Positions 48,418 through 58,503 are shown, numbered from the stretch's first letter. The stretch: DNA of 64,000 nucleotides from Anaerosporobacter mobilis DSM 15930 (GCF_900142955.1 NZ_FRCP01000010.1:161371-225370), one strand, 5' to 3'. Notes: generated from the letters alone by a model not told the origin. A program made the numbers and translations.

Positions 48418-51400
48418 ATGTCAGATATAAGCAATGAAAATGTTTCAGAAATGACATACGATGCGATAAAAATCGGATTAGCTTCTCCAGAAAAGATTCT
48501 AGAGTGGTCTAGAGGCGAAGTTAAAAAACCTGAAACAATCAATTACAGAACATTAAAGCCAGAAAAAGATGGTTTATTCTGTGAAAAAATATTTGGACCA
48601 AACAAAGACTGGGAATGTCATTGTGGTAAATATAAGAAGATCCGTTACAAAGGTGTAGTATGTGATCGTTGTGGTGTTGAAGTAACAAAAGCAAGCGTAC
48701 GTCGTGAAAGAATGGGACATATTGAACTTGCAGCACCAGTATCACATATTTGGTATTTTAAAGGTATACCAAGTAGAATGGGTCTTGTTCTTGATTTGTC
48801 TCCAAGAACACTTGAAAAAGTATTATACTTTGCATCGTATATCGTACTTGATAAAGGCGATACAGATTTACAATACAAACAAGTATTGAATGAAAAAGAA
48901 TACAAAGAAGCGTATGACAAATACGGCAACCGTTTCCGTGTAGGTATGGGTGCTGAATCTGTTAAAGAACTTCTTCAAGCAATTGACTTAGAGAAAGAAT
49001 CAAAAGATCTTAAAAAAGGTTTGAAAGATTCAACTGGCCAAAAGAGAGCTAGAATTATTAAGAGATTAGAAGTTGTTGAAGCATTCAGAGAATCAAACAA
49101 TAAACCAGAATGGATGATTCTTGATGCAGTACCAGTAATCCCACCAGATTTAAGACCTATGGTTCAACTTGATGGTGGTAGATTTGCAACTTCTGATATG
49201 AATGATTTATATAGAAGAATTATCAATAGAAATAATCGTCTTAAGAGACTATTAGAGCTTGGCGCACCAGATATTATCGTTCGTAATGAAAAGAGAATGT
49301 TACAAGAAGCCGTTGATGCCCTTATCGATAATGGTAGAAGAGGACGTCCAGTAACTGGACCAGGTAACCGTGCTCTGAAATCTCTTTCTGATATGTTAAA
49401 AGGTAAGCAAGGACGTTTTCGTCAGAACTTACTTGGTAAACGTGTTGACTACTCAGGACGTTCCGTTATCGTAGTAGGACCAGAGCTTAAGATCTATCAA
49501 TGTGGTCTTCCTAAAGAAATGGCAATCGAGTTATTCAAACCATTCGTAATGAAAGAGTTAGTTGCAAGAGGAACTGCTCATAACATTAAATCTGCTAAGA
49601 AGATGGTTGAGAGACTTCAAACTGAAGTTTGGGATGTATTAGAAGAAGTTATCAGAGAACATCCTGTAATGCTTAACCGTGCACCTACTCTTCATAGACT
49701 TGGTATCCAAGCATTCGAGCCAATTCTTGTAGAAGGTAAAGCAATCAAACTACACCCACTTGTATGTACAGCGTTCAACGCCGACTTCGATGGTGACCAG
49801 ATGGCCGTGCATTTACCATTATCAGTAGAAGCACAAGCAGAATGCCGTTTCTTATTACTTTCACCAAACAACTTATTGAAACCATCTGATGGTGGTCCTG
49901 TAGCCGTTCCTTCACAGGATATGGTCCTTGGTATTTACTACTTAACACAGGAAAGACCTGGTGATAAGGGAGAAGGACATTGCTTTAAGAGTATTAACGA
50001 AGCAATCCTAGCATATGAAAATAGTGCAATCACTCTTCATGCTAGAATTAAAGTTAAGAGAACTGGTATCAACAAAGAAGGTGTAGAAGAATCAAGAATG
50101 ATTGAATCTACATTAGGCCGTTTTATCTTCAATGAAATCTTAAGCCAAGATCTTGGATTTGTAGATAGAAGTAAAGATGAAAACTTCTTAAAACCAGAAG
50201 TTGATTTCCATGTTGGTAAGAAACAATTAAAACAAATCCTTGAGAAATGTATCAACACTCATGGTGCAACAAACACTGCTGAAACACTTGATGCAATCAA
50301 ATCTCTTGGTTACAAATATTCAACTCGTGCAGCCATGACAGTTTCTATCTCTGACATGACAGTACCAGAAAAGAAGAAAACAATTATTGACGAAGCAGAA
50401 GCTACTGTAGAAGTAATCGCTAAGAACTTCCGCCGTGGTCTTATGACAGAGGAAGAAAGATATAAAGCTGTTATTGAGACTTGGAAAGAAGCCGATGATG
50501 AAATCACAGAAGCACTTCTTACTGGTCTTGATAAATACAATAATATCTTCATGATGGCTGACTCTGGTGCCCGTGGTTCTGATAAGCAGATCAAACAGCT
50601 TGCAGGTATGCGTGGTCTGATGGCAGATACAACAGGTAGAACAATCGAACTTCCTATCAAGTCAAACTTCCGTGAAGGTCTTGACGTACTGGAGTACTTC
50701 ATCTCTGCGCATGGTGCTCGTAAAGGTCTTTCCGATACAGCTCTACGTACAGCCGATTCGGGTTATTTAACTCGTCGTCTTGTAGACGTTTCACAAGATT
50801 TAATTATCCGTGAACTTGATTGTCAAGAAGGTAAAGAAATTCCAGGTATGTGGATTAAAGCATTCACAGATGGTAGAGAAGTAATTGAAGGCTTAGAAGA
50901 AAGAATCACAGGTAGATTCTCTTGTGAAACAATTCATGATGACAACGGTGAAGTGATTGTTAAAGCAAATCATATGATTACACCAAAACGTGCTGCAAGA
51001 ATTGTTAATAGAAAAGAAATTGTAGATGCTGGATTCGACGCTAAATTAAAGATTCGTACAATGTTAACTTGCCGTTCTCATATTGGAGTATGTGCTAAGT
51101 GTTACGGTGCGAACATGGCAACTGGTGAACCAGTACAAGTTGGTGAAGCAGTTGGTATTATCGCTGCTCAATCAATCGGTGAACCAGGTACACAGCTTAC
51201 AATGCGTACTTTCCATACTGGTGGTGTTGCCGGTGACGATATCACGCAAGGTCTTCCTCGTGTTGAGGAACTTTTCGAAGCAAGAAAGCCAAAAGGTCTT
51301 GCTATTATCGCAGAGTTCGGTGGAACTGTTACAATCAGTGATACGAAGAAAAAACGTGAAGTTATCGTAACAAACAGTGAAACTGGAGAATCTAAGGCTT

Positions 51401-52113
51401 ATCTTATTCCTTATGGTTCAAGAATCAAAGTTACTGAAGGTCAAATACTTGAAGCTGGTGACGAGTTAACAGAAGGTAGTGTAAATCCTCATGATATCCT
51501 TAAGATTAAAGGTGTTCGTGCTGTTCAAGATTACATGCTACAAGAAGTTCAACGTGTATACCGTTTACAAGGTGTAGAAATCAATGATAAGCACGTTGAG
51601 GTTATCGTACGTCAGATGTTAAAGAAGATTCGTATCGAGGAAAATGGTGATACAGAATACTTACCAGGAACATTGGTTGATATTCTTGACTATGATGAGA
51701 CTAACGAGAAACTTCTGGCAGAAGGTAAACAACCAGCAGAAGGTAAACAAGTAATGCTAGGTATTACAAAAGCATCACTTGCTACTAATTCCTTCTTATC
51801 AGCAGCGTCCTTCCAGGAAACTACTAAGGTTCTTACAGAAGCAGCAATTAAAGGTAAGGTTGATCCATTAATTGGTCTTAAGGAAAATGTTATCATTGGT
51901 AAGCTTATACCAGCTGGTACAGGTATGAAGAGATATCGTTCTGTAAAACTTGATAGTGATGTTGCAGAAGAGTTGACATTATCAGATGACTTAGGAGAAG
52001 ATGATGATGTAATCGCTGCCAACATTGATGTTGATATGGATGATGACACAGAGTCAATTCTACTAGCAGATGATGATGAGGATTTTGTATTTGCATCTGA
52101 TGATGAAGAATAG
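48418..52113 (+). CDS. rpoC: DNA-directed RNA polymerase subunit beta'
   Basis: A 1231-residue beta' subunit. The N-terminal zinc site is C-H-C-G-K-Y ... C-D-R-C-G (about residues 62-80), and the active-site Mg motif is N-A-D-F-D-G-D-Q (about 456-463). The trigger loop/bridge region (G-A-R-G-S ... M-A-G-M-R-G-L-M) and the second zinc site C-R-S ... C-A-K-C-Y-G near residues 888-900 are present. Like RpoB it ends in a strongly acidic tail (last ~45 residues). AGGGAG precedes the ATG. A long terminator follows. Confidence 0.98.
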   Translation: MSDISNENVSEMTYDAIKIGLASPEKILEWSRGEVKKPETINYRTLKPEKDGLFCEKIFGPNKDWECHCGKYKKIRYKGVVCDRCGVEVTKASVRRERMGHIELAAPVSHIWYFKGIPSRMGLVLDLSPRTLEKVLYFASYIVLDKGDTDLQYKQVLNEKEYKEAYDKYGNRFRVGMGAESVKELLQAIDLEKESKDLKKGLKDSTGQKRARIIKRLEVVEAFRESNNKPEWMILDAVPVIPPDLRPMVQLDGGRFATSDMNDLYRRIINRNNRLKRLLELGAPDIIVRNEKRMLQEAVDALIDNGRRGRPVTGPGNRALKSLSDMLKGKQGRFRQNLLGKRVDYSGRSVIVVGPELKIYQCGLPKEMAIELFKPFVMKELVARGTAHNIKSAKKMVERLQTEVWDVLEEVIREHPVMLNRAPTLHRLGIQAFEPILVEGKAIKLHPLVCTAFNADFDGDQMAVHLPLSVEAQAECRFLLLSPNNLLKPSDGGPVAVPSQDMVLGIYYLTQERPGDKGEGHCFKSINEAILAYENSAITLHARIKVKRTGINKEGVEESRMIESTLGRFIFNEILSQDLGFVDRSKDENFLKPEVDFHVGKKQLKQILEKCINTHGATNTAETLDAIKSLGYKYSTRAAMTVSISDMTVPEKKKTIIDEAEATVEVIAKNFRRGLMTEEERYKAVIETWKEADDEITEALLTGLDKYNNIFMMADSGARGSDKQIKQLAGMRGLMADTTGRTIELPIKSNFREGLDVLEYFISAHGARKGLSDTALRTADSGYLTRRLVDVSQDLIIRELDCQEGKEIPGMWIKAFTDGREVIEGLEERITGRFSCETIHDDNGEVIVKANHMITPKRAARIVNRKEIVDAGFDAKLKIRTMLTCRSHIGVCAKCYGANMATGEPVQVGEAVGIIAAQSIGEPGTQLTMRTFHTGGVAGDDITQGLPRVEELFEARKPKGLAIIAEFGGTVTISDTKKKREVIVTNSETGESKAYLIPYGSRIKVTEGQILEAGDELTEGSVNPHDILKIKGVRAVQDYMLQEVQRVYRLQGVEINDKHVEVIVRQMLKKIRIEENGDTEYLPGTLVDILDYDETNEKLLAEGKQPAEGKQVMLGITKASLATNSFLSAASFQETTKVLTEAAIKGKVDPLIGLKENVIIGKLIPAGTGMKRYRSVKLDSDVAEELTLSDDLGEDDDVIAANIDVDMDDDTESILLADDDEDFVFASDDEE

Positions 52114-52134
52114 AATATTGAACTAAAATATAAG

Positions 52135-52179
52135 AGGCTATTACAGACACAGTAAGATTTGTGTCTGTAATAGCCTTTT
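52135..52179 (+). terminator. Rho-independent terminator after rpoC
   Basis: AGGCTATTACAGACACA and TGTGTCTGTAATAGCCT are perfect 17-base complements with an 8-base loop, followed by TTTTGT. Confidence 0.95.
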
Positions 52180-52260
52180 GTCTGTTACTTACAGGTGTTT
52201 GAGATTAGGCTTTCGAGAATGAGGAGGAAAATTGGATTGATGTCGTTAATTTAATTGGGT

Positions 52261-53673
52261 TTAGTTTACCGTAGTGTGATGAATCCATTTTCCTTTCAGA
52301 ATCCTAGGGACTGTAAGTATGGTTTTTATCATTTCGTCACTACATAAAATAAAGTATACGACTACAGGAGGGAGCTTCAGGACTTTTGAAACGAATATTC
52401 CGAGTCCTAATTTCAATACAAACAGTGTTAATACATCAAGAGTTGTACAGTATATGGTATCCCCTGAGCCACGTAGTATGCCGGCCATAGTTAGAATGGT
52501 AAAGGCTTGGAAGAATAAAAGATACGCTGCACCAAAGAGCATATTCTGAATCATAACAGCTGTTTCGCTTGAACAATTAATGAAGTTCGGGGCAATAGGG
52601 CGAAATGCAATAACAGCTGCAGCAACGATAGCTCCTAGTACCGCGCTAACCTTTAACAATACTCTTGATATCTGTAATGCTTCTTTTTCTTTTCCTTCTC
52701 CTATGATGTTCCCCATAACTATACCAGCTCCAACGCCAAAACCAATTAATATAATACCTGCTAGTTGCTGTACTTGATTAATATAACTTGAAGCGGTAAT
52801 CGCACTTTTTCCAAGGCGTCCAATAATGGCAGCCTGAACAGATATTCCAACTCCCCAACAAACTTCGCTTAATAGGACCGGTATACTGAATCGTACAAGA
52901 TTTGACCAGTATTTGCGAGTCTTATGGAATAGGTCTTTTAGTTTGAAATGTATTTTCTTTTCAAGACAATACATATATCCAACCGTTAAGAGACTTTCTA
53001 AGATTCGACTAATTAAAGTAGCAGTTGCTGCCCCTTGAATCTCCATTCTCGGCATTCCGAAATGACCAAAGATTAATGTCCAGTTTAAGAATACATTCAA
53101 TATGAACGAAATTCCGTAGATACAAGCCGATACATATACATTGCCTGTACTTCTCATGCTCATTAGGTAAACACCTGTGAAGCCGGAGAACATATAAGAG
53201 AAACCAACAATTCGTAAGTACTTAGTACCATATACAATGATTTCAGGTTCATTGGTAAAGATGGACATTGCAGTTTCTGGAGAGATAAGTACAAATAAGG
53301 ATACCAAAAAACCTGCAACAACCCCAATTCTGAGCATAAGACCTAGTATAGCACGAATCGGTTCTAATTCACGTTTACCCCAATACTGGGCAGTTAATAC
53401 AATTGACCCTGAAGCTAAACCGAATAGCACGGTGGTGAATATGAAATAGGGTTGGTTGGCATAAGAGATACCTGACATTTGTTCTTCGCTAATACTTCCA
53501 ATCATTAAGGTATCTGTCACACTAACACCCACATTAATCAAGTTTTGAAGTGCAATAGGAATGGCAAGCATAATAATCCGTAGTATGTAATGGCGCATTA
53601 TGTGCTGATTGTTAGAAGTTGGTGATGTGTTAGCATTTCTTTTCTTAAGTAATTTAGTCATGTTAATAGCCAT
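52261..53673 (-). CDS. MATE family efflux transporter
   Basis: A 470-residue membrane protein with about twelve hydrophobic segments in two related halves. N-terminal half motifs P-I-A-L-Q-N-L-I-N-V-G-V-S-V-T-D-T-L-M-I-G (about residues 39-59) and the mirrored S-E-V-C-W-G-V-G in the second half are typical of MATE (NorM/DinF) exporters, which expel cationic drugs using Na+ or H+. The ATG at 53673 has no obvious ribosome binding site; ATG 53661 is an alternative. Substrate unknown. Confidence 0.92.
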   Translation of the reverse strand: MAINMTKLLKKRNANTSPTSNNQHIMRHYILRIIMLAIPIALQNLINVGVSVTDTLMIGSISEEQMSGISYANQPYFIFTTVLFGLASGSIVLTAQYWGKRELEPIRAILGLMLRIGVVAGFLVSLFVLISPETAMSIFTNEPEIIVYGTKYLRIVGFSYMFSGFTGVYLMSMRSTGNVYVSACIYGISFILNVFLNWTLIFGHFGMPRMEIQGAATATLISRILESLLTVGYMYCLEKKIHFKLKDLFHKTRKYWSNLVRFSIPVLLSEVCWGVGISVQAAIIGRLGKSAITASSYINQVQQLAGIILIGFGVGAGIVMGNIIGEGKEKEALQISRVLLKVSAVLGAIVAAAVIAFRPIAPNFINCSSETAVMIQNMLFGAAYLLFFQAFTILTMAGILRGSGDTIYCTTLDVLTLFVLKLGLGIFVSKVLKLPPVVVYFILCSDEMIKTILTVPRILKGKWIHHTTVN

Positions 53674-54004
53674 GCATATGGATTGGTAAATATGTAGCTA
53701 ATTAAATTTAGGTTAGATAATTCACTGCATGGTTCCTTTCTGAAAATTTGTGGTTGTCTGGTTATTTATTTTTCATGTCCTATTTGACACGGTTATACCT
53801 ATACTACTCTATATCATAGTATGCAATATAGTCAAGAAATAAAAACTCAGTAAGTTGGAATAATATTTTATAACGGGTTTAAGAAGACAGATAGAAGTAT
53901 GATAAAATCTAACTTAGAATTCACCTTGATTTTACTTGGATAGTTGTTTATGATTTATATACAAGTATTTAGGAGAAGAGAATGGAAGGAGCTTGGGTAT
54001 TTAC
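53674..54004. other. divergent intergenic region MATE / glpK
   Basis: 331 bases without a gene. On the minus strand TTGACT (53835-53830) and TATAGA (53813-53808), 16 bases apart, are a plausible promoter for the MATE gene. No clear glpK promoter or catabolite-response site was found by eye. Confidence 0.45.
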
Positions 54005-55489
54005 ATGAAAAAATATATAATGGCATTAGATCAAGGAACGACAAGTTCAAGATGTATCCTGTTTGATAAACAAGGTAATATCGGAAGTATGGCACAGAAG
54101 GAGTTTACACAGATATATCCCAAAGCAGGCTGGGTGGAACATGATCCGATGGACATCTGGTCATCTCAGATTAGTGTTATGACTGAGGCAATGGCTAAGA
54201 TTAATGCGAAAGCAGAAGACGTTGCAGCTATTGGAATTACCAACCAACGTGAGACAACGATTGTGTGGGACAAGCATACTGGTAAACCAGTATACAATGC
54301 AATTGTATGGCAATGTAGACGAACTTCCTATATAATTGATCAGCTAGTAGAGGCAGAGATGGACGCTATGATTAGGGAGAAAACAGGTCTAATTCCGGAT
54401 GCATATTTCTCAGGAACGAAAATCAAGTGGATTCTTGATCATGTTGAAGGAGCAAGGGAACGTGCGGAGAATGGAGATTTACTATTTGGAACGGTCGATA
54501 CATGGCTTATCTGGAATCTAACAGAAGGAAAAGTATTCGTAACAGATTATACGAATGCATCACGTACGATGCTGTTTAATATTAAAGAGTGTAAGTGGGA
54601 TGATGACATTCTATCATTACTTGATATACCAAAATGTATGCTACCAGAAGTAAAATCATCTAGTGAAGTATACGGAGAGACAAACATAGAGGCCATCGGT
54701 GGAAAGATACCGATTGCTGGTGCAGCTGGTGATCAACAGGCAGCATTATTTGGGCAATGTTGTTTTCTAGAAGGAGAAGTGAAGAATACCTATGGTACAG
54801 GTTGCTTCCTACTTATGAATACAGGAAATAAAGCGGTAGAATCAAAGAATGGCCTAATAACAACCATAGCAGCAAGCATGAAAGGAAGTATCGAGTACGC
54901 TTTAGAAGGTAGTGTGTTTGTTGCAGGAGCAGCAATTCAATGGTTAAGAGATGAACTAGGACTGATTGAAAACGCTGCAATGTCAGAGAAAATAGCGATG
55001 GAAGTAGAGGATACAAACGGAGCATATGTAGTGCCGGCATTTACGGGGCTTGGAGCTCCATACTGGGACCAATACGCTAGGGGAGCAATTATTGGTCTAA
55101 CAAGAGGTGTTAACAAGAATCATATTGTACGTGCAACACTAGAATCCATTGCTTATCAAGTTCACGATATTGTACGAGCTATGGAGAGTGATTCGGGAAT
55201 TGATTTAAAGCATCTTAAGGTAGATGGTGGAGCTAGTGCCAATAATTTTATTATGCAGTTCCAAGCAGATATATTGGATACAACCGTGTTACGACCTAGA
55301 TGTATTGAAACGACAGCACTTGGAGCCGCTTATTTGGCTGGCTTAGCAGTGGGCTATTACCAAAGTAAAGAAGAGATAAGAGAGAACTGGCATTTAGCAA
55401 GAAGCTTTCGCTCTAATATGAGTGAGGATGATAGATATAGCCGCATACAAGGTTGGCAAGGTGCAGTTAATCGCATTCGAACCAAATGA
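54005..55489 (+). CDS. glpK: glycerol kinase
   Basis: A 494-residue FGGY-family kinase. The N-terminal phosphate loop A-L-D-Q-G-T-T-S-S-R (about residues 7-16) and the substrate loop Q-R-E-T-T-I-V-W-D (about 80-88) are those of glycerol kinase. The C-terminal half has D-G-G-A-S-A-N-N-F-I-M-Q-F-Q-A-D. It makes sn-glycerol 3-phosphate from glycerol and ATP. ATG 54005 is used because the family starts M-K-K-Y; GGAAGGAG at 53984-53991 is rather far, and the TTG at 53993 is too close to it. No glpF or glpD is adjacent; a long terminator follows. Confidence 0.96.
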   Translation: MKKYIMALDQGTTSSRCILFDKQGNIGSMAQKEFTQIYPKAGWVEHDPMDIWSSQISVMTEAMAKINAKAEDVAAIGITNQRETTIVWDKHTGKPVYNAIVWQCRRTSYIIDQLVEAEMDAMIREKTGLIPDAYFSGTKIKWILDHVEGARERAENGDLLFGTVDTWLIWNLTEGKVFVTDYTNASRTMLFNIKECKWDDDILSLLDIPKCMLPEVKSSSEVYGETNIEAIGGKIPIAGAAGDQQAALFGQCCFLEGEVKNTYGTGCFLLMNTGNKAVESKNGLITTIAASMKGSIEYALEGSVFVAGAAIQWLRDELGLIENAAMSEKIAMEVEDTNGAYVVPAFTGLGAPYWDQYARGAIIGLTRGVNKNHIVRATLESIAYQVHDIVRAMESDSGIDLKHLKVDGGASANNFIMQFQADILDTTVLRPRCIETTALGAAYLAGLAVGYYQSKEEIRENWHLARSFRSNMSEDDRYSRIQGWQGAVNRIRTK

Positions 55490-55502
55490 TAGATAGAAAC
55501 GA

Positions 55503-55584
55503 ATCGAGATCAATGAGTTGATGTATCAGATAATGCGCAAGGGCATTATTTTGATATGATACGATATTGATCTCGATATTTTTT
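55503..55584 (+). terminator. long terminator hairpin after glpK
   Basis: ATCGAGATCAAT and ATTGATCTCGAT (55503-55514 and 55566-55577) close a second stem (GATAATGC/GGCATTATT), followed by six T. A large, very stable hairpin. Confidence 0.9.
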
Positions 55585-55652
55585 ATGGAGAACAGTATCC
55601 GGTAAGAGAATTATTTTTATGAATTAGGATCACCAAGCACCTTGAAGTTAAG

Positions 55653-56507
55653 TTATAGTGAAGTGTTCATTACAATAACAGAACGTGTTTCTTTGTTTGA
55701 GAGAACGGAATTCTGCTTTGCAATTTCCTTGAAGCCTAACTGTGTCCAGAAGGGGTAACCCTCTTTGTTGCCTTCAATACATGCTAGTTGAATTTTGTGA
55801 ATTCCATTTTCTTTGGCAGCCTGTATGAAAGTGCGAATAATCTGTTTACCGACCCCCTGATTTTTATGATTACCATGGACCATGAAAAAACCAATCCATA
55901 TTGTCTGAAGATCAGAGGTATGTTCATAATCATAACCAACGAGGTATTCCATAACAGCAATCATTTGCTCTTCTTGATATAAACCAAAGTAAAACTTTTG
56001 TTTAATAGGAAAGTTTTCTGGCACAGCTTCTAAATCAGCAATACTTTCTTCAGGAGTGACGGGGTGATCTTGTGTAATGGAAAAGTAATAAGGATTGCTG
56101 GCTTCTAGCTCATAAAGTGCATCTTTGTGCTTTCGTGTTAATCGAATCAATCGATATTTTGGAAGAAGGTATTTAAAGCTGTTAAAAACATCAAATGGTT
56201 CGAAGGAAGTAACGATATCAAAATCTGCTGGAACTGGTTGAGGATTTTCTTTATAGTATTTAGTCCCATCTATCGTGCGCCCAATAAAACGATTATTATA
56301 TAATTCGCGTCGTAACGTGCAGGCATCCTCATAAGTATGCCATTCATCAAGCAATGCATTCACTTCTTTTTCGGTATATGTTTGATTCGTATTAAACTTA
56401 GAGGCGAGATAGAAGAGAACAATTTTTTGATACTTTTTCTTAGCGGGGAATATCGTTAAACGCCCTTGTTTATCTAGATAGTTCTTGACTTCATAGTGTA
56501 AGTTCAT
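55653..56507 (-). CDS. DUF2087-GNAT fusion protein
   Basis: A 284-residue two-domain protein. Residues ~1-95 match DUF2087: L-T-I-F-P-A-K-K-K-Y-Q-K-I-V-L-F-Y-L-A and Y-T-E-K-E-V-N-A-L-L, then R-R-E-L-Y-N-N-R-F-I-G-R-T-I-D-G-T-K-Y-Y. Residues ~120-284 form a GNAT acetyltransferase with the acetyl-CoA loop G-N-H-K-N-Q-G-V-G-K-Q-I-I (about 210-222). DUF2087 usually occurs in ArsR-like regulators, so the protein may join nucleic acid or regulatory binding with acetylation. ATG 56507 has AAGGA eight bases upstream. Substrate unknown. Confidence 0.8.
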   Translation of the reverse strand: MNLHYEVKNYLDKQGRLTIFPAKKKYQKIVLFYLASKFNTNQTYTEKEVNALLDEWHTYEDACTLRRELYNNRFIGRTIDGTKYYKENPQPVPADFDIVTSFEPFDVFNSFKYLLPKYRLIRLTRKHKDALYELEASNPYYFSITQDHPVTPEESIADLEAVPENFPIKQKFYFGLYQEEQMIAVMEYLVGYDYEHTSDLQTIWIGFFMVHGNHKNQGVGKQIIRTFIQAAKENGIHKIQLACIEGNKEGYPFWTQLGFKEIAKQNSVLSNKETRSVIVMNTSL

Positions 56508-56629
56508 CGTAAACATCCTTTCTTTATAACATAGGTACTTATTCAAAAATAAATAAAGTAGCAAACAAATATCATAATAGTTTGTATATAGATAAACATA
56601 CTATAAATCTGTTCAGATAAAAAGTCAAC

Positions 56630-56664
56630 AAAAAAGCAAACAAAATATAAATTTGTTTGCTTTA
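56630..56664 (-). terminator. terminator after the HAD gene
   Basis: On the minus strand AAAGCAAACAAA and TTTGTTTGCTTT form a 12 bp stem ending in a T-run. It lies 25 bases downstream of the HAD stop codon. Confidence 0.85.
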
Positions 56665-56688
56665 AGATAATTAATACTATATTGTGCA

Positions 56689-57474
56689 CTATAAGGTTTT
56701 TAAGAAATCTTGGATTGTTCGTTCAACCGATGCTGTATGGTAAGGGGTAAGTCTTTTGATATCATCCGCTGCACCCTCCATTGCATAACCGTATTTGGCG
56801 GTGGTGAGCATCTCGATATCATTATAGTTATCACCAAATGCCATAACGTGATCGGGCGTTATCTGAAGATGTTTACATAGAGATAGCAAAGCACCGCCTT
56901 TATTGGTATCTGGATGAGTAAAATCCAGCCATTCAAAACCAGATATGGTTGTTTTTAAAGCTGACCCCCATTTATCTATAAAGAAAGGACCTGAGTTTTT
57001 TGCAACACCAGCCTCCTCACATATGGATATTTTATAAAATGGTTCTTTCACCGTATGAAAATCATCAACTATGGTAACATTATTATGGACGATATGTTTT
57101 AAAAAGTAAGCGAAATAGGGATTCTTTGGTTGTACGTAAGCAGTTGATTGACCAGACAATAGAAGTTCACAAGCACCTTTTTCTATAATATCTTCCATTA
57201 GTTGTAAACCGGTGGTACGGTCAATATAAGATTCAGAGATAACCTGATCCTGATACATTACAAGAGCGCCATTTTCACAAATATATGCAATGTCATCTCG
57301 TACGGGAGCGAATAATCGACGTAAATTCGCATATTGTCTGCCACTTGCGGCAGCGAAGAGTATTCCATGACTTATTAATTCTTCGATATATGTAATAATT
57401 TCTTTACTAACTTCCTGTGCACCATTATGTAACAGTGTACCATCTAGGTCACTGGCAATAAGTTGTATATTCAT
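56689..57474 (-). CDS. Cof-type HAD-IIB family hydrolase
   Basis: A 261-residue haloacid dehalogenase-like phosphatase. Motif I is A-S-D-L-D-G-T-L-L with nucleophile Asp at about 9, motif II A-A-S-G-R (Ser at about 45), and motif IV A-F-G-D-N-Y-N-D-I-E-M-L near residue 210. The cap is of the C2B type. These enzymes remove phosphate from sugar phosphates, flavin or PLP-like compounds. AAGGAG lies nine bases before ATG 57474; longer in-frame upstream sequence has no support. Confidence 0.92.
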   Translation of the reverse strand: MNIQLIASDLDGTLLHNGAQEVSKEIITYIEELISHGILFAAASGRQYANLRRLFAPVRDDIAYICENGALVMYQDQVISESYIDRTTGLQLMEDIIEKGACELLLSGQSTAYVQPKNPYFAYFLKHIVHNNVTIVDDFHTVKEPFYKISICEEAGVAKNSGPFFIDKWGSALKTTISGFEWLDFTHPDTNKGGALLSLCKHLQITPDHVMAFGDNYNDIEMLTTAKYGYAMEGAADDIKRLTPYHTASVERTIQDFLKTL

Positions 57475-57596
57475 AATTTGAATCTCCTTTGATGTTCTAA
57501 GTAAGTGAGTTGTGTTAACTAGATTATAAATAATATTATTGTACCACAGAGTTTGGAAGAAACAAAGGGTAGTCAACATATCATTGAGGAGAAAGG

Positions 57597-57639
57597 AAAA
57601 AAGAGGTTATTGCAATATACAACTTTGCAACAACCTCTA
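57597..57639 (-). terminator. terminator of the helical protein gene
   Basis: On the minus strand TAGAGGTTGTTGCAA pairs with TTGCAATAACCTCT and runs into six T. It lies about 25 bases after the stop of the minus-strand gene above it. Confidence 0.9.
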
Positions 57640-57662
57640 GTTACTGGATAAAGTGATGACTA

Positions 57663-58220
57663 TTAGCGATAATTAAAGTTTTTCAAAAACCCATAGAACA
57701 TATAATCGGCCATCATTAGTGCTTCTTGTTCTATCATGTCATACAGCTTTACATCTTCAGCATATTGTCCTGCTAGTCTAAGTGTTGCCTCTTTTTCGGT
57801 CATCTGTAGATGACTGTAAAAGAGATTACGCCATATTTGTTCATTCCAGTAAGGATTAATACTTGCAAGAAAGGCTGAGATTTCGTCAGCGTTTTTGTAC
57901 CACTTCGTGCGGGCTTCTGCTGCAGCAGTTGAATCATTATTCTTAGCAGCATTCACAAGGTCAGCTGCAATTAACAGATGTTGTGTAAGAAGATTCTCAA
58001 AGTTAGAGGCAATTTGGTTATCGTAAAACATACGAAAAACCTTGCCAAAGTCACCAGGATTTTGAAGTAGTCGATTGGTTACGGGTTCTAAATCACCTAA
58101 ATTAGCTGCGGTACTAATGATAAAGGAACGTGTCCAATGGATATGTTGTTCCCATAGCATACGGAGTTCATTCAGTAATTCCACCTGATACTGTGTGTAG
58201 CATATATTATCTTGATTCAT
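57663..58220 (-). CDS. unrecognised all-helical protein
   Basis: A 185-residue, apparently soluble protein that I cannot assign. It is predicted all-helical and seems to contain an internal duplication: in each half a W-containing helix is followed by an N-P segment, an F/Y-rich helix, an H-L-x-I-A-A or H-L-Q-M-T helix and an acidic/alanine-rich helix. Conserved His and Glu residues on helices (W-E-Q-H, T-Q-H-L) could bind a metal. There is no signal peptide. It is monocistronic with its own terminator. Confidence 0.75.
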   Translation of the reverse strand: MNQDNICYTQYQVELLNELRMLWEQHIHWTRSFIISTAANLGDLEPVTNRLLQNPGDFGKVFRMFYDNQIASNFENLLTQHLLIAADLVNAAKNNDSTAAAEARTKWYKNADEISAFLASINPYWNEQIWRNLFYSHLQMTEKEATLRLAGQYAEDVKLYDMIEQEALMMADYMFYGFLKNFNYR

Positions 58221-58503
58221 AATTTACTCTCCAATTTATTAAGACTTATACTATATATGTATTCAATAATTTTTAGTATTCTACAAAATCAGTATTGTCC
58301 AACTAAAAATATGAAGAAAAACGCTATTATTGGAGAAGTTACATTGATTAAAATCTTGGCGAAATCTTATCTTGTTAATTTATTTATCATTTGCTATACT
58401 CATGCTGATATTTATGCAAGTACATAAATTATCTATATTAATATTACATTAGACGACAGTTTAGTATCGATATAAGATGAAACAAGTAAAAGAGGAGATT
58501 ATT
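58221..58503. other. intergenic region upstream of kup
   Basis: 283 AT-rich bases without a gene and without a recognised riboswitch. It must carry divergent promoters for the helical protein and kup. Confidence 0.55.

Noticed and set aside
58212..58427. Open frame of 71 codons upstream of kup
   Set aside because: Starts inside the divergent gene start, has an AT-driven composition and no ribosome binding site.
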